Part shown: positions 1 through 7,384 of the stretch, in pieces
Numbering within the stretch: the stretch's first letter is position 1
Layout: every line of letters begins with the position of its first letter
Assembly: GCA_035354435.1 (NCBI GenBank)
Contig: DAOQAY010000024.1
Span: forward strand, 1-26,773
Direction: 5' to 3'
Source of the DNA: JAKLDO01 sp035354435
GTDB lineage: Bacteria; UBP6; UBA1177
Length of the DNA: 26,773 bases
Position numbers and translations under genes: made by a program
The notes under the pieces: generated by a model
The model's database searches: none
What the model was told of the DNA's origin: nothing
What the model saw: the letters and a program-made list of their open reading frames with translations, nothing else

Positions 1-1530
1 GATTTCTATCTCTTCATCATTTTTGAACGCTCCCACCTTCTCCTGCCGTCTTTCTTTTATTATCTGATCTATATCCTTGTATTCCTTAAAATATCTCACA
101 GTAAGCGCCGGTTTTTCAATAACAGCAGGAACATAATCGGAAACTATATGCTCTTTAAGGTTCGCTTCTTTAAGAATATCGTCACCGTCATCAAAAATAG
201 ATATTTTTGCCTTGCTTATATAAGCCTGCCTAAGTTCAATATCAGGAGTGATGCCTACGGACTGAATGGAAATATCACCGGGAGTAAGATATTGAGCTAT
301 AGTCAGCTTCAATCCGCCGCCGCCGGATATCCTGAAAAGGTTCTGAACACTTCCCTTTCCAAAACTTTTTCTTCCAATGACTGTCGCTCTGCCGTTCTTT
401 TTCAACGCCGCCGTTACTATCTCAGCCGCTGAAGCCGTCCCTTCATTTATCATGACAACGATCGGAATATCCAGAATATCGGTATCTTCAACTGTTGCGT
501 CGCTCACTTCTTTTTCTTCATCGCCGACAGTAGAAACAATAACTCCCTGCTTGAGAAAAATATCGCTTATTTTTATCGCCTGTGAAAGCAGTCCGCCCGA
601 ATTGTTCCTCATATCAAGAACAAGCCCTTTCATCCCCTTCTTTTTAAGGTCGTCAAGTGCTGAAAGCATGGCAGGATATGTGTTTTCCATAAACCCTGAA
701 AGCTTTATATAACCGATACCCGGACTAGGCATATCCTTCACGACTGATTCAATATTTATCACCGCCCTGACCATAGTGAACTTCAACAGTTCGGGTACAC
801 CGGCCCTTTTAATTCTCAGAGTGATCTCGGTATCAGGTTTACCTCTCATCCTTTCAACGGCTTCATTGAGGGACATGTTTATCGCAGATTCATCGTCAAT
901 CTGGACAATGACATCGTTTGCCTCTATTCCTGCTTTCATTGCAGGAGTACCGTCCATAGGAGATACAACCGTTATTTCACCGTCATCATTTACACTTATC
1001 ATTATTCCAAGTCCGCCAAAATTCCCTTCGGTTGAACTTGTGAATTCCTCAAATTCTTTGGGTGTAAAAATATAGGAATGAGGATCGAGCTTTTTCAGAA
1101 TTCCGTTTATTGCAATATATTCGACATCTGTAATTTCCATAGGCTGTTCAGGCTTGTAATTCTTTTCTATGAATCCGTAAACCTGTTTTAAAACATAAGC
1201 AATATCATACAGATCTTTCATCCTTTTTACCTGAGCGGTATACTTGTGATTATATATCTGGACATCGACAATGCCTTTGTTCCTGTCATAATTTATTATC
1301 GTTTCAGGAAGCTGCTCCTGAATCGCATTTAACCCTTCAGTTAAAAGATCCGCTGCCTGAAGCTTGGATTTATTGAGATATTTGTTCTTCACTGCTCTAA
1401 GTGCATAGACAGTTATCTCGCCCTGAGATATCGAATATTCCTTCGAAGTTGAAAATATCTTCTCAAAAAGGCTCGCATTCAAAACAAGTGCGAACAAAAG
1501 GATCAAAGCTACAGCAATTTTTCTATTCAT
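1..1530 (-). CDS. S41-family C-terminal processing peptidase, C-terminus beyond the window
   Basis: A periplasmic serine protease of the CtpA/CtpB/Prc family, which cleaves near the C-termini of envelope proteins. The first 510 residues are in the window and the frame stays open at base 1, so the C-terminus is missing. In order: a hydrophobic N-terminus suggesting a signal peptide or anchor (about residues 4-20), a helical region, a PDZ domain (about 165-240, containing GGLGIMIS), and the S41 core. The core shows the Ser-Lys dyad: Ser367 in GTASAAEI and Lys392 in FGKGSVQ, 25 residues apart as in characterised family members. The ATG at 1530 has an AAGGA-like ribosome site just upstream. It lies 38 bases after the membrane-protein gene 1569-2216 and is probably its operon partner, so substrates may include that cluster (inference). 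Confidence 0.9.
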   Translation of the reverse strand, partial: MNRKIAVALILLFALVLNASLFEKIFSTSKEYSISQGEITVYALRAVKNKYLNKSKLQAADLLTEGLNAIQEQLPETIINYDRNKGIVDVQIYNHKYTAQVKRMKDLYDIAYVLKQVYGFIEKNYKPEQPMEITDVEYIAINGILKKLDPHSYIFTPKEFEEFTSSTEGNFGGLGIMISVNDDGEITVVSPMDGTPAMKAGIEANDVIVQIDDESAINMSLNEAVERMRGKPDTEITLRIKRAGVPELLKFTMVRAVINIESVVKDMPSPGIGYIKLSGFMENTYPAMLSALDDLKKKGMKGLVLDMRNNSGGLLSQAIKISDIFLKQGVIVSTVGDEEKEVSDATVEDTDILDIPIVVMINEGTASAAEIVTAALKKNGRATVIGRKSFGKGSVQNLFRISGGGGLKLTIAQYLTPGDISIQSVGITPDIELRQAYISKAKISIFDDGDDILKEANLKEHIVSDYVPAVIEKPALTVRYFKEYKDIDQIIKERRQEKVGAFKNDEEIEI

Positions 1531-1568
1531 TTCCTTAACTCCCGAGGTTTTGATAACAACCTCCCGTA

Positions 1569-2216
1569 TCAAAATCTGAATCCGAACAACTCAGTTACAA
1601 TAAAATCAAACCTTCCGGTAAACAGGATCACTCTCGACAGGAGAGTATATCCAAAAGTGCAACCCAATGCAACAAGGACATAGAATCTTCCTATCTCCCC
1701 GAAGAAATGAGCAGTGTTGCCTAATTTATAAAATCTTGCTACAAAAAACCACATAACACTTACAGTTCCGAGTATTGATATCCATGAATTGACCGTCATG
1801 TCCCACACTACTCTGCCGTCACCACCAATATAGATTAGCGGAATGATTGATGCCGATATCATATCATAAACATATTTTTCGAAATAAAGCGGCAGAGCTA
1901 TCGCAATATAAAGCAATGAAATGGATGCAGCAGGCAGATATACAAGTTTAGAATACCTGCTTTCCCTGCTTCTGGGCAGAAAAAGGATAAGTCCGGCAAT
2001 GATAGGAATAAGAATCATCATATTGCCGTTTGCAGCTTCATCAATTGATGGAAATATTATCGAAATGAGCCAGACACATCCGAAATAACCTGCTGAAACA
2101 CCGATAAAAACAGATTCTGTCAAACGGAATACCCTGTTATCTTTAAACAAACCCGACAAAACTGCAATTGTCAATGCCGAAGCGATCCATACTCCGATAT
2201 CGGTACTTAATATCAT
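1569..2216 (-). CDS. Conserved multi-pass membrane protein of the MutL-associated cluster
   Basis: A 215-residue integral membrane protein with about six hydrophobic segments (roughly 7-23, 33-55, 66-80, 91-111, 145-162, 177-200). The frame is open back to 2291, but the ATG at 2216 fits better: it forms an ATGA overlap with the stop of the upstream gene and has an AGAGGA ribosome site about five bases ahead. From memory, the N-terminal FKDNRVFRLTESVFIGVSAG and the C-terminal CTFGYTLLSR with LFTGR match a conserved hypothetical family in Chloroflexota and candidate phyla, typically reading like FGYTVMARISLLIGR at the end. I know of no assigned function. It is the last of four coupled membrane genes before the S41 protease. 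Confidence 0.8.
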   Translation of the reverse strand: MILSTDIGVWIASALTIAVLSGLFKDNRVFRLTESVFIGVSAGYFGCVWLISIIFPSIDEAANGNMMILIPIIAGLILFLPRSRESRYSKLVYLPAASISLLYIAIALPLYFEKYVYDMISASIIPLIYIGGDGRVVWDMTVNSWISILGTVSVMWFFVARFYKLGNTAHFFGEIGRFYVLVALGCTFGYTLLSRVILFTGRFDFIVTELFGFRF

Positions 2217-3061
2217 TCCCGTCCTCTCAGAAATTTTCCTATGACTCCGGTCACTATTACGATCAGTATATAAAACAATACTGCGGTACATATAAAATAT
2301 CTCTTGTCATCATTTGAATAAGGATTGAGAAGTTTGGTGGCGGCGACAACATTTCTGAACCCGCCTGCCATTGCATTTATTGAACCTGACCTGAGAAAAG
2401 GAATAACTTCTGCAACATTGTCCGAAGTGCAGAAAACCGTTTTAACAACATTTTGTCCGCCGGACATCATTGATATTAGAACAGCACCAGGAACATCATC
2501 TATTTTCATCGAGGAAAATTCAAAAAGACCCGAAAAATCTTCAAAACTGTTTATCCCGTTCATTACCGGCATATTTTTAAGTTCATTGCCATAGACATCC
2601 TTTTTTCTCATTTCTGTCAGTTTCCCGGCAAGCATACCGGCTGCAACAGGACCGCCGGCAATGTATCCCAGATTTATGTAGTCTCTGCCGTAAACATACC
2701 TGACCTCTGTCGCTTTCAACATTCCGAGACTTTTTTCAACAGACATGGAAATAGTTTCAATACCAGCAGGAACCATTGTTGCAAAAACGATACCCACTTC
2801 CTTTTTTGCAAAAGTGGTGATAAGTGTTGAAAGACTTTCCTCCAGCTCCGCTCTTCCTTCAGGTCCATAATTCACGAGAACCATTATTTTCGAGCCTGGC
2901 TTTATTCCGTTAATAACTTCAACAACATGCCTGCTCTCTTCAGAAACCGGAGATACAGTTGCAATATTGGAAAACCTTAATATTCCTATGATAAGAAAAA
3001 CCGGAATTATCAAATACCATGACGGAATACCGGTAAGAAATTTTCCAATCTTTTCTGTCAT
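2213..3061 (-). CDS. Membrane-anchored conserved protein (DYINLGY / NMPVMNGI motifs)
   Basis: A 282-residue protein with one transmembrane helix at each end (about 13-29 and 254-276) and a soluble alpha/beta-looking domain of about 220 residues between them. Recognisable motifs are YGRDYINLGYIAGG (124-137), GNELKNMPVMNGI (158-170) and FLRSGSINAMAGG (222-234). From memory these correspond to a widespread uncharacterised family with consensus-like stretches GKDYVNLGYKAGG, YGTPLDELPMMKGI and YLQSGQLVGLLGG. The start overlaps the upstream stop by ATGA (3058-3061), and the end overlaps the next start in the same way. Both termini are probably cytoplasmic or both periplasmic; the sequence does not settle which. 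No catalytic function can be assigned. Confidence 0.8.
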   Translation of the reverse strand: MTEKIGKFLTGIPSWYLIIPVFLIIGILRFSNIATVSPVSEESRHVVEVINGIKPGSKIMVLVNYGPEGRAELEESLSTLITTFAKKEVGIVFATMVPAGIETISMSVEKSLGMLKATEVRYVYGRDYINLGYIAGGPVAAGMLAGKLTEMRKKDVYGNELKNMPVMNGINSFEDFSGLFEFSSMKIDDVPGAVLISMMSGGQNVVKTVFCTSDNVAEVIPFLRSGSINAMAGGFRNVVAATKLLNPYSNDDKRYFICTAVLFYILIVIVTGVIGKFLRGRE

Positions 3062-4350
3062 TTCTTGTCCCCGTCAGATGAAAACATTTTCAGGAAACCG
3101 TTCAAATAATGGAACATGATCCCGGCTCCTGTTCCTATCATCATCGCGATGAAAACCGGCATTGAAAAAACATTCATCATATAACCCTGAGAAAAAGGAC
3201 CTTGCAAACCTTCCGGAAGCGGAAGAAATCCGCATATTACAATGAAAGCTGAAACTGTTATGACCCCGAGTGAATATGATTTAAATGAAAATCTTCTGTA
3301 TGCTACAGCTATCATTGAAACAAACAGCAGTGACATGAATGCACTGAAAAGCGGATCGTAAACACGGCGGTATATCCACTGAAGAACACCTTTTATTTTT
3401 GGAGATGATATTGTTTCAGTCTTCAAAAAGGCAAAAAACACTCTGGACGAAACATCTCTGGAAATATTTTCATCAAGCGTTGCACAATATTGTGATATTA
3501 CCATCTGCCCGATTCCTGAAAAAATGACAAAATCACGGTAATTCACCAGAATATCACCCTTTTCTATCTCCGGCAGATTGTTTTTTTCAAGATATCCGGC
3601 AATTGCACTTTTCAGCATAACCCCTGATCCCTCGATCTTTGAATCGTCCAGCACAAGATCGTTTATTGTACTTTTTCTTATCTCTTCAGCTGTAAGGACC
3701 GCATCAGGAAGAGACCCGACAGAATGGTCGAACCATATTCTCATTTCCCTCGCCGCCGGAAGTATTATCTTTACTGTTTCGAGGCTGATCTTTTTTGTTT
3801 TTTCGATTATGAGCTGAACATTAAAAACATCATCTTCGTTCAGTAGAAGTTTTGTCCTGCCTGATCTCAGATTGTTAAACTCATCTCTAGAAATATCAGC
3901 ATTTTTGAGCATTTCTTCAGCGGGTGTAAACAGAGATGATGCTTTCCCGGCAACATAAAGAACCAGCTTGTTTCTTGCCGGATATTTTTTCAGATAATTA
4001 TCTTCATTTATCAGAGTTCTTACTATTTCAGTCAGATATTCAGGATACTCTTTTATACTATTGTTCAAAACAGCCCTGTTGCTTTCAAAATTAAGAAGCC
4101 CGGCTGCAAAAGTGACCGTAAAAGAAAGAATAATGACTATTGGATGAATAGATCTTCCATTGCTTCTGTATAACTTGGAAAATTCGAGCTGAAGAAGTTT
4201 GAACATTCCTGCCAGAAGCGAGAAAACAATTACTATTTCGCCCCATTTAAGCATAATTGAGAAAACGCCTCTTCCGGCTCCTGCATAAAGCGTAAAAATA
4301 ACGAGTAAAAGAGGAAACACTGATAAAAGTGCAGTCATCTTTCTGCTCAT
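3058..4350 (-). CDS. Conserved polytopic membrane protein with large soluble loop
   Basis: A 430-residue protein with three N-terminal transmembrane segments (about 6-23, 36-53, 69-86), a charged helical loop of about 240 residues, and three C-terminal segments (about 334-351, 361-376, 395-416). The stretch around 331-378 (YDPLFSAFMSLLFVS, then AVAYRRF, then a loop and GFLPLPEG) resembles, from memory, a conserved hypothetical family in Chloroflexota-type clusters whose equivalent region reads like YIPLQATLFALLAFF...AAYRAFRAR...GRVPLG. It has ATGA overlaps at both ends, so it is translationally coupled to its neighbours. The membrane layout suggests a scaffold or channel component, but no function is known to me. 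Confidence 0.78.
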   Translation of the reverse strand: MSRKMTALLSVFPLLLVIFTLYAGAGRGVFSIMLKWGEIVIVFSLLAGMFKLLQLEFSKLYRSNGRSIHPIVIILSFTVTFAAGLLNFESNRAVLNNSIKEYPEYLTEIVRTLINEDNYLKKYPARNKLVLYVAGKASSLFTPAEEMLKNADISRDEFNNLRSGRTKLLLNEDDVFNVQLIIEKTKKISLETVKIILPAAREMRIWFDHSVGSLPDAVLTAEEIRKSTINDLVLDDSKIEGSGVMLKSAIAGYLEKNNLPEIEKGDILVNYRDFVIFSGIGQMVISQYCATLDENISRDVSSRVFFAFLKTETISSPKIKGVLQWIYRRVYDPLFSAFMSLLFVSMIAVAYRRFSFKSYSLGVITVSAFIVICGFLPLPEGLQGPFSQGYMMNVFSMPVFIAMMIGTGAGIMFHYLNGFLKMFSSDGDKK

Positions 4351-5324
4351 TTCACACCACCCGTCAGACCTGAAAAGAACTTTAATTCCGGGAAAAAGAC
4401 ACTTAGCGTGCTCAAGACAGAAAGAATTATTATCATAAACGAAACCATTATCAGAAAAGTGTAAGCTCCTGAAGATTTCAACTCAAAATTCTTTGCTTCA
4501 TTGCTGACTTGCGATGAAATCATGAAAGGCTCTATTGAAACAAGACACTTCCTTCCGCTGATGGAATCCATTCCAATCCCTGAGACAGTTGTTGATAAAG
4601 ATATCTGTTTTTTGTTGTCAGGATTTAAACAGTCATTATAACTGGAACTTAAAAATCCGTCTGAAGCATGTATTGTAAATGTATCTGTACTGTTTCTCTG
4701 ATCCTTCATAAGGTCAGATGAACCGCATCCGTAGAATGAATGGATTGAAATGCTGTCTTTCTGATGAAGAGTATTAATGAAATCTGCCGTTGTATAAAAA
4801 AGAATAGAGTGTCTGCTGTCTGAAAAAGCATGAAGCACCACTTTCCGGCAGCCTTCATCAATCATCATCATGAACTTGTGTATAACCGAGGAATAATGAC
4901 TGTTCCTGTTATTGAAAAAAGAACCATTGAAGAAGAACGGGATTAAAATTGAAACTATAAAAATAAAAAGAACCGCCAGCATGTTGAAGTTTATTCTGCT
5001 GATATATTTTTCCTCGTAATAGCATTTTTTTTCTGTTGTTGTCACTGTTGAATCTTCTGAGTATATTTTCAGGAAATAACAAGTGCCGGGCTGTGCTTTT
5101 TCTGTAAAACTTTCCCCTGTCTGCATGAATTCAAAAATTATCGATGGCTGACCTTTCCCGGATTCTCTGTAAAGTTCAGCACCGGAAATACCCGAGCTGC
5201 GATTTGTAATTGAAATATTCACATTGCCTTCTTCGTCTGCCTTTAAAGTAAAGAGATCGGCTTTCTGTGCGAACATATTGGAAAAAGAAAGTAGCAGTAC
5301 TATAAGGAAAACCCATCTTTTCAT
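4347..5324 (-). CDS. Membrane protein with extracytoplasmic beta domain, DUF6754-like
   Basis: A 325-residue protein with a signal peptide (about 1-19, ending MFAQ), a short exported domain (20-105) that looks like an Ig/FN3 beta fold, a transmembrane helix (about 114-132), a soluble domain (about 140-285) and a C-terminal transmembrane helix (about 290-311). The second soluble domain shows weak resemblance, recalled rather than computed, to DUF6754-type proteins that accompany MutL-like genes in Chloroflexota: IDEGCRKVVLHAF corresponds to the opening segment and SGIGMDSISGRKCLVSIEPF to the later one. The start codon shares one base with the stop of the MutL-like gene (TGATG), and the end overlaps the next start by ATGA. 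The assignment is weaker than for the three downstream membrane proteins. Confidence 0.6.
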   Translation of the reverse strand: MKRWVFLIVLLLSFSNMFAQKADLFTLKADEEGNVNISITNRSSGISGAELYRESGKGQPSIIFEFMQTGESFTEKAQPGTCYFLKIYSEDSTVTTTEKKCYYEEKYISRINFNMLAVLFIFIVSILIPFFFNGSFFNNRNSHYSSVIHKFMMMIDEGCRKVVLHAFSDSRHSILFYTTADFINTLHQKDSISIHSFYGCGSSDLMKDQRNSTDTFTIHASDGFLSSSYNDCLNPDNKKQISLSTTVSGIGMDSISGRKCLVSIEPFMISSQVSNEAKNFELKSSGAYTFLIMVSFMIIILSVLSTLSVFFPELKFFSGLTGGVK

Positions 5325-6700
5325 CAGCTTTTCTCTTTCCTAAGATCAATAATGACTATTCTTGAACTCCTGCCTGTTTTCAGAACTTTCTTCTGTCCAG
5401 ATCCCTCAAAAAACACTTTCCCCAGAGCCTGTATTTCTATCACGGAAAACGGTTCGACTGTCAAAAAATATCTTTTACCCCATGAATAAGTATTGACAAC
5501 ATCAGTATCATTGCCATTTATGTATAAGGATAGCGCCGGCTTGTCCTTTATAAAATCTCCATCGGGAATCACAATCCATCCGGCTGTAAAATTATCACAG
5601 TATGATGATTCTATAACCCATTCTGAAAAATCCGAACTGCTCTCCATAAACATAGCACCGGCAGCCAGATAGAGTCCATCCCTGTCAAAAATAAACTCGA
5701 CAGCTCCTCTGAGAAGGTCAGGATCACATATAAGGTCCACAAATCTTTCAAAACTCAGATCATTACACACTGAAATACCGCTTATTCTGTCAAGTCTTAT
5801 AAAATGAGTACCGCTTTCGCCAATAAGAGGAAGAATATCATCAGTTTCTTTAAAAGCCTCGCTGCAACTTTTGATTTCAGCAAAAAATGACCGGTAACCT
5901 GCTGAGAAATTCTCCGCAGATAAAAAATCAATATTTCCTGAAATGCCGTACATTTTATTAAAATATTTTCCGCCTGCCCTTTCGGTCCGGCTTAAAACAG
6001 TAAAATTATCAGTGAAAAAGGCCGTGAGAACTTTGTTTGCATATTTTCCGCAAAAAACTTCATTGAATTTAGCCAGCACATCAAAATAGTGATATGTATC
6101 TGTTTTTCTAGGATCGGTGTTCAACGGATCACGAAAAGATTTCTTCAAGACAATCTTCCTGTGAATAGAAAAATCCAGAAATATTGAAGGATCGTCAATA
6201 AAATTATCAACCTGAAAAAAATCCGTGAGAGAAGAAAAATTATACTGGGCAGATGAAGTTGCCGATTTGCTCCCTGAAAATATAACCGCAGGCCTGTTTT
6301 TCAGAAAAGAATCTGAATTTGAAATGGTTTTAATCATTTCGTTTATATATTCATTGCCTGAATTTTCATATCCGCCGCAGAGAACTATTGCATCAATATT
6401 ATCAAAAACAAGCTCTTTTCTGATGTCTGTCAACACCCCTCTTTTTTTAATATTAAAAAAAAGTCTTCCCGCCAACAGCTCGGCTGCTTTTAATGATCCG
6501 TCTTTTGAAACACCAAAAACTGCACAGGACAGAAACCTGTCAGGAACAATGACTCTGGCTGAAGGATTTTTAGCTGATATGCCGGCTTTTTGGACCGGAT
6601 CGACAGAAAAAGATATGTCCGAACCTGAAATCGAACCTTCAATAGAAATATATCTGGTTTTTGAATGTGTCGTAACTGCTGATATAAATGGTGCTGACAT
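5324..6700 (-). CDS. Divergent MutL-like (glutamate mutase L / ASKHA-fold related) protein
   Basis: A 458-residue soluble protein. MutL proteins (PF13941) are ASKHA-fold ATPases first named next to glutamate mutase. Similarity, recognised by eye, is in VFGVSKDGSLKAAELLAG (61-78), NIDAIVLCGGYENSGNE (101-117, equivalent to PDLILIAGGTDGG in relatives), RPAVIFSGS (136-144), GAVEFIFDRDGL (332-343), and a C-terminal part with the pattern WG (407-408) and IVIIDLR (448-454) seen in long Chloroflexota-type MutL proteins. The canonical N-terminal DxGSTxTK phosphate loop is not visible: the start reads ISAVTTHSKTRYISIEGS. ATPase activity is therefore doubtful. It lies two bases after the 71-residue gene and one base into the next membrane gene. 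There is no mutase gene nearby, so a mutase-reactivation role is unlikely. Confidence 0.6.
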   Translation of the reverse strand: MSAPFISAVTTHSKTRYISIEGSISGSDISFSVDPVQKAGISAKNPSARVIVPDRFLSCAVFGVSKDGSLKAAELLAGRLFFNIKKRGVLTDIRKELVFDNIDAIVLCGGYENSGNEYINEMIKTISNSDSFLKNRPAVIFSGSKSATSSAQYNFSSLTDFFQVDNFIDDPSIFLDFSIHRKIVLKKSFRDPLNTDPRKTDTYHYFDVLAKFNEVFCGKYANKVLTAFFTDNFTVLSRTERAGGKYFNKMYGISGNIDFLSAENFSAGYRSFFAEIKSCSEAFKETDDILPLIGESGTHFIRLDRISGISVCNDLSFERFVDLICDPDLLRGAVEFIFDRDGLYLAAGAMFMESSSDFSEWVIESSYCDNFTAGWIVIPDGDFIKDKPALSLYINGNDTDVVNTYSWGKRYFLTVEPFSVIEIQALGKVFFEGSGQKKVLKTGRSSRIVIIDLRKEKS

Positions 6701-6702
6701 TA

Positions 6703-6918
6703 TTATTTTTCCGGAAATTTATCTTTAGTTGCCGGATCGCATCCTTTTTCAAGAATTGTCCGGATATGCTCCATTCTTTCAGTACCGGCGAAAAGAGTTG
6801 CAAAAGGACATAACACAAGTGAACCGTAAGATAAAACTCTCCTGAATGGTTTGAAAACATCAATTATCAGCTGGAAAACTTCATCAAGCCCGCTTTCCTT
6901 GAGATCTGATCTGTTCAT
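6703..6918 (-). CDS. Small 71-residue protein between PilZ and MutL-like genes
   Basis: A small protein, not recognised. It has an acidic/amphipathic N-terminal half (DEVFQLIIDVFKPFRRVL), a short hydrophobic patch (SLVLCPFATLFAG) and a polar tail ending KFPEK. The hydrophobic patch is too short and broken for a confident transmembrane helix; a peripheral membrane protein or an adaptor is possible. It is preferred over the overlapping 74-codon frame at 6639-6863 because its ATG forms an ATGA overlap with the PilZ stop and it ends two bases before the MutL-like start, continuing the coupled pattern of the operon. Its position suggests a role joining PilZ to the membrane cluster (inference). Confidence 0.65.
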   Translation of the reverse strand: MNRSDLKESGLDEVFQLIIDVFKPFRRVLSYGSLVLCPFATLFAGTERMEHIRTILEKGCDPATKDKFPEK

Positions 6919-7358
6919 AACTGAGAATCGTAAAATAATGGTTCTCTTTTTTTAATAAATGTGGAGATAACTGCCAGAGCGTGGGCATCGAGGTTTATAA
7001 AACTTAACCCCATTCCCGGTTCCTGACCGCTTATTGTGGCACCGTCCACACCCCTGACCCATATAACCTTTGAATCAATATCAAGGGTCTCTTCACCGAT
7101 TATAAGTTTTAACTGGAACTCAGTTCCTATGGGAAAAATCTGATGTGTAGCAACAAAAACTCCGCCTTCGCTTATATCCATCGTAAAGCTTGTAAAGAAA
7201 ATGTGCGGACCCGTCAGAGTAACCTCGAATTCGACATATATCCTTACTTTTGTTCTGTTATCGCTTGAAGAAAAAAGAACTTCATCACCAGTAATATTTT
7301 TATTTTCATCTAAAACTTTTTTTGCTGAATTCTTTTCTTCTTTGGATTGACCGCCCAT
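6915..7358 (-). CDS. PilZ domain protein (TIGR02266-like), probable c-di-GMP receptor
   Basis: A 147-residue cytoplasmic protein with a charged 30-residue leader and one PilZ domain (about 33-135). Both c-di-GMP-binding signatures are present: RxxxR as R35-TKV-R39 and DxSxxG as D61-IS-EG-G66. The layout, with FTMDISEGGVFV followed by GTEFQLKL and WVRG and ending GMGLSF, is that of the PilZ subfamily described in Myxococcus as TIGR02266. It has a GGGGGA ribosome site seven bases before the ATG. It is the first gene of the coupled PilZ/71-aa/MutL-like/membrane series and lies 26 bases after the OmpA-type lipoprotein gene. It probably confers c-di-GMP control on a partner encoded downstream (inference). 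Confidence 0.88.
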   Translation of the reverse strand: MGGQSKEEKNSAKKVLDENKNITGDEVLFSSSDNRTKVRIYVEFEVTLTGPHIFFTSFTMDISEGGVFVATHQIFPIGTEFQLKLIIGEETLDIDSKVIWVRGVDGATISGQEPGMGLSFINLDAHALAVISTFIKKREPLFYDSQL

Positions 7359-7384
7359 TTCAATTTCCCCCTGAGATAGTGAAT

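Noticed and set aside
6639..6863. 74-codon minus-strand frame overlapping the 71-residue gene
   Set aside because: It lacks coupling to the PilZ stop and overlaps the MutL-like start by 62 bases; the alternative frame keeps the ATGA pattern.
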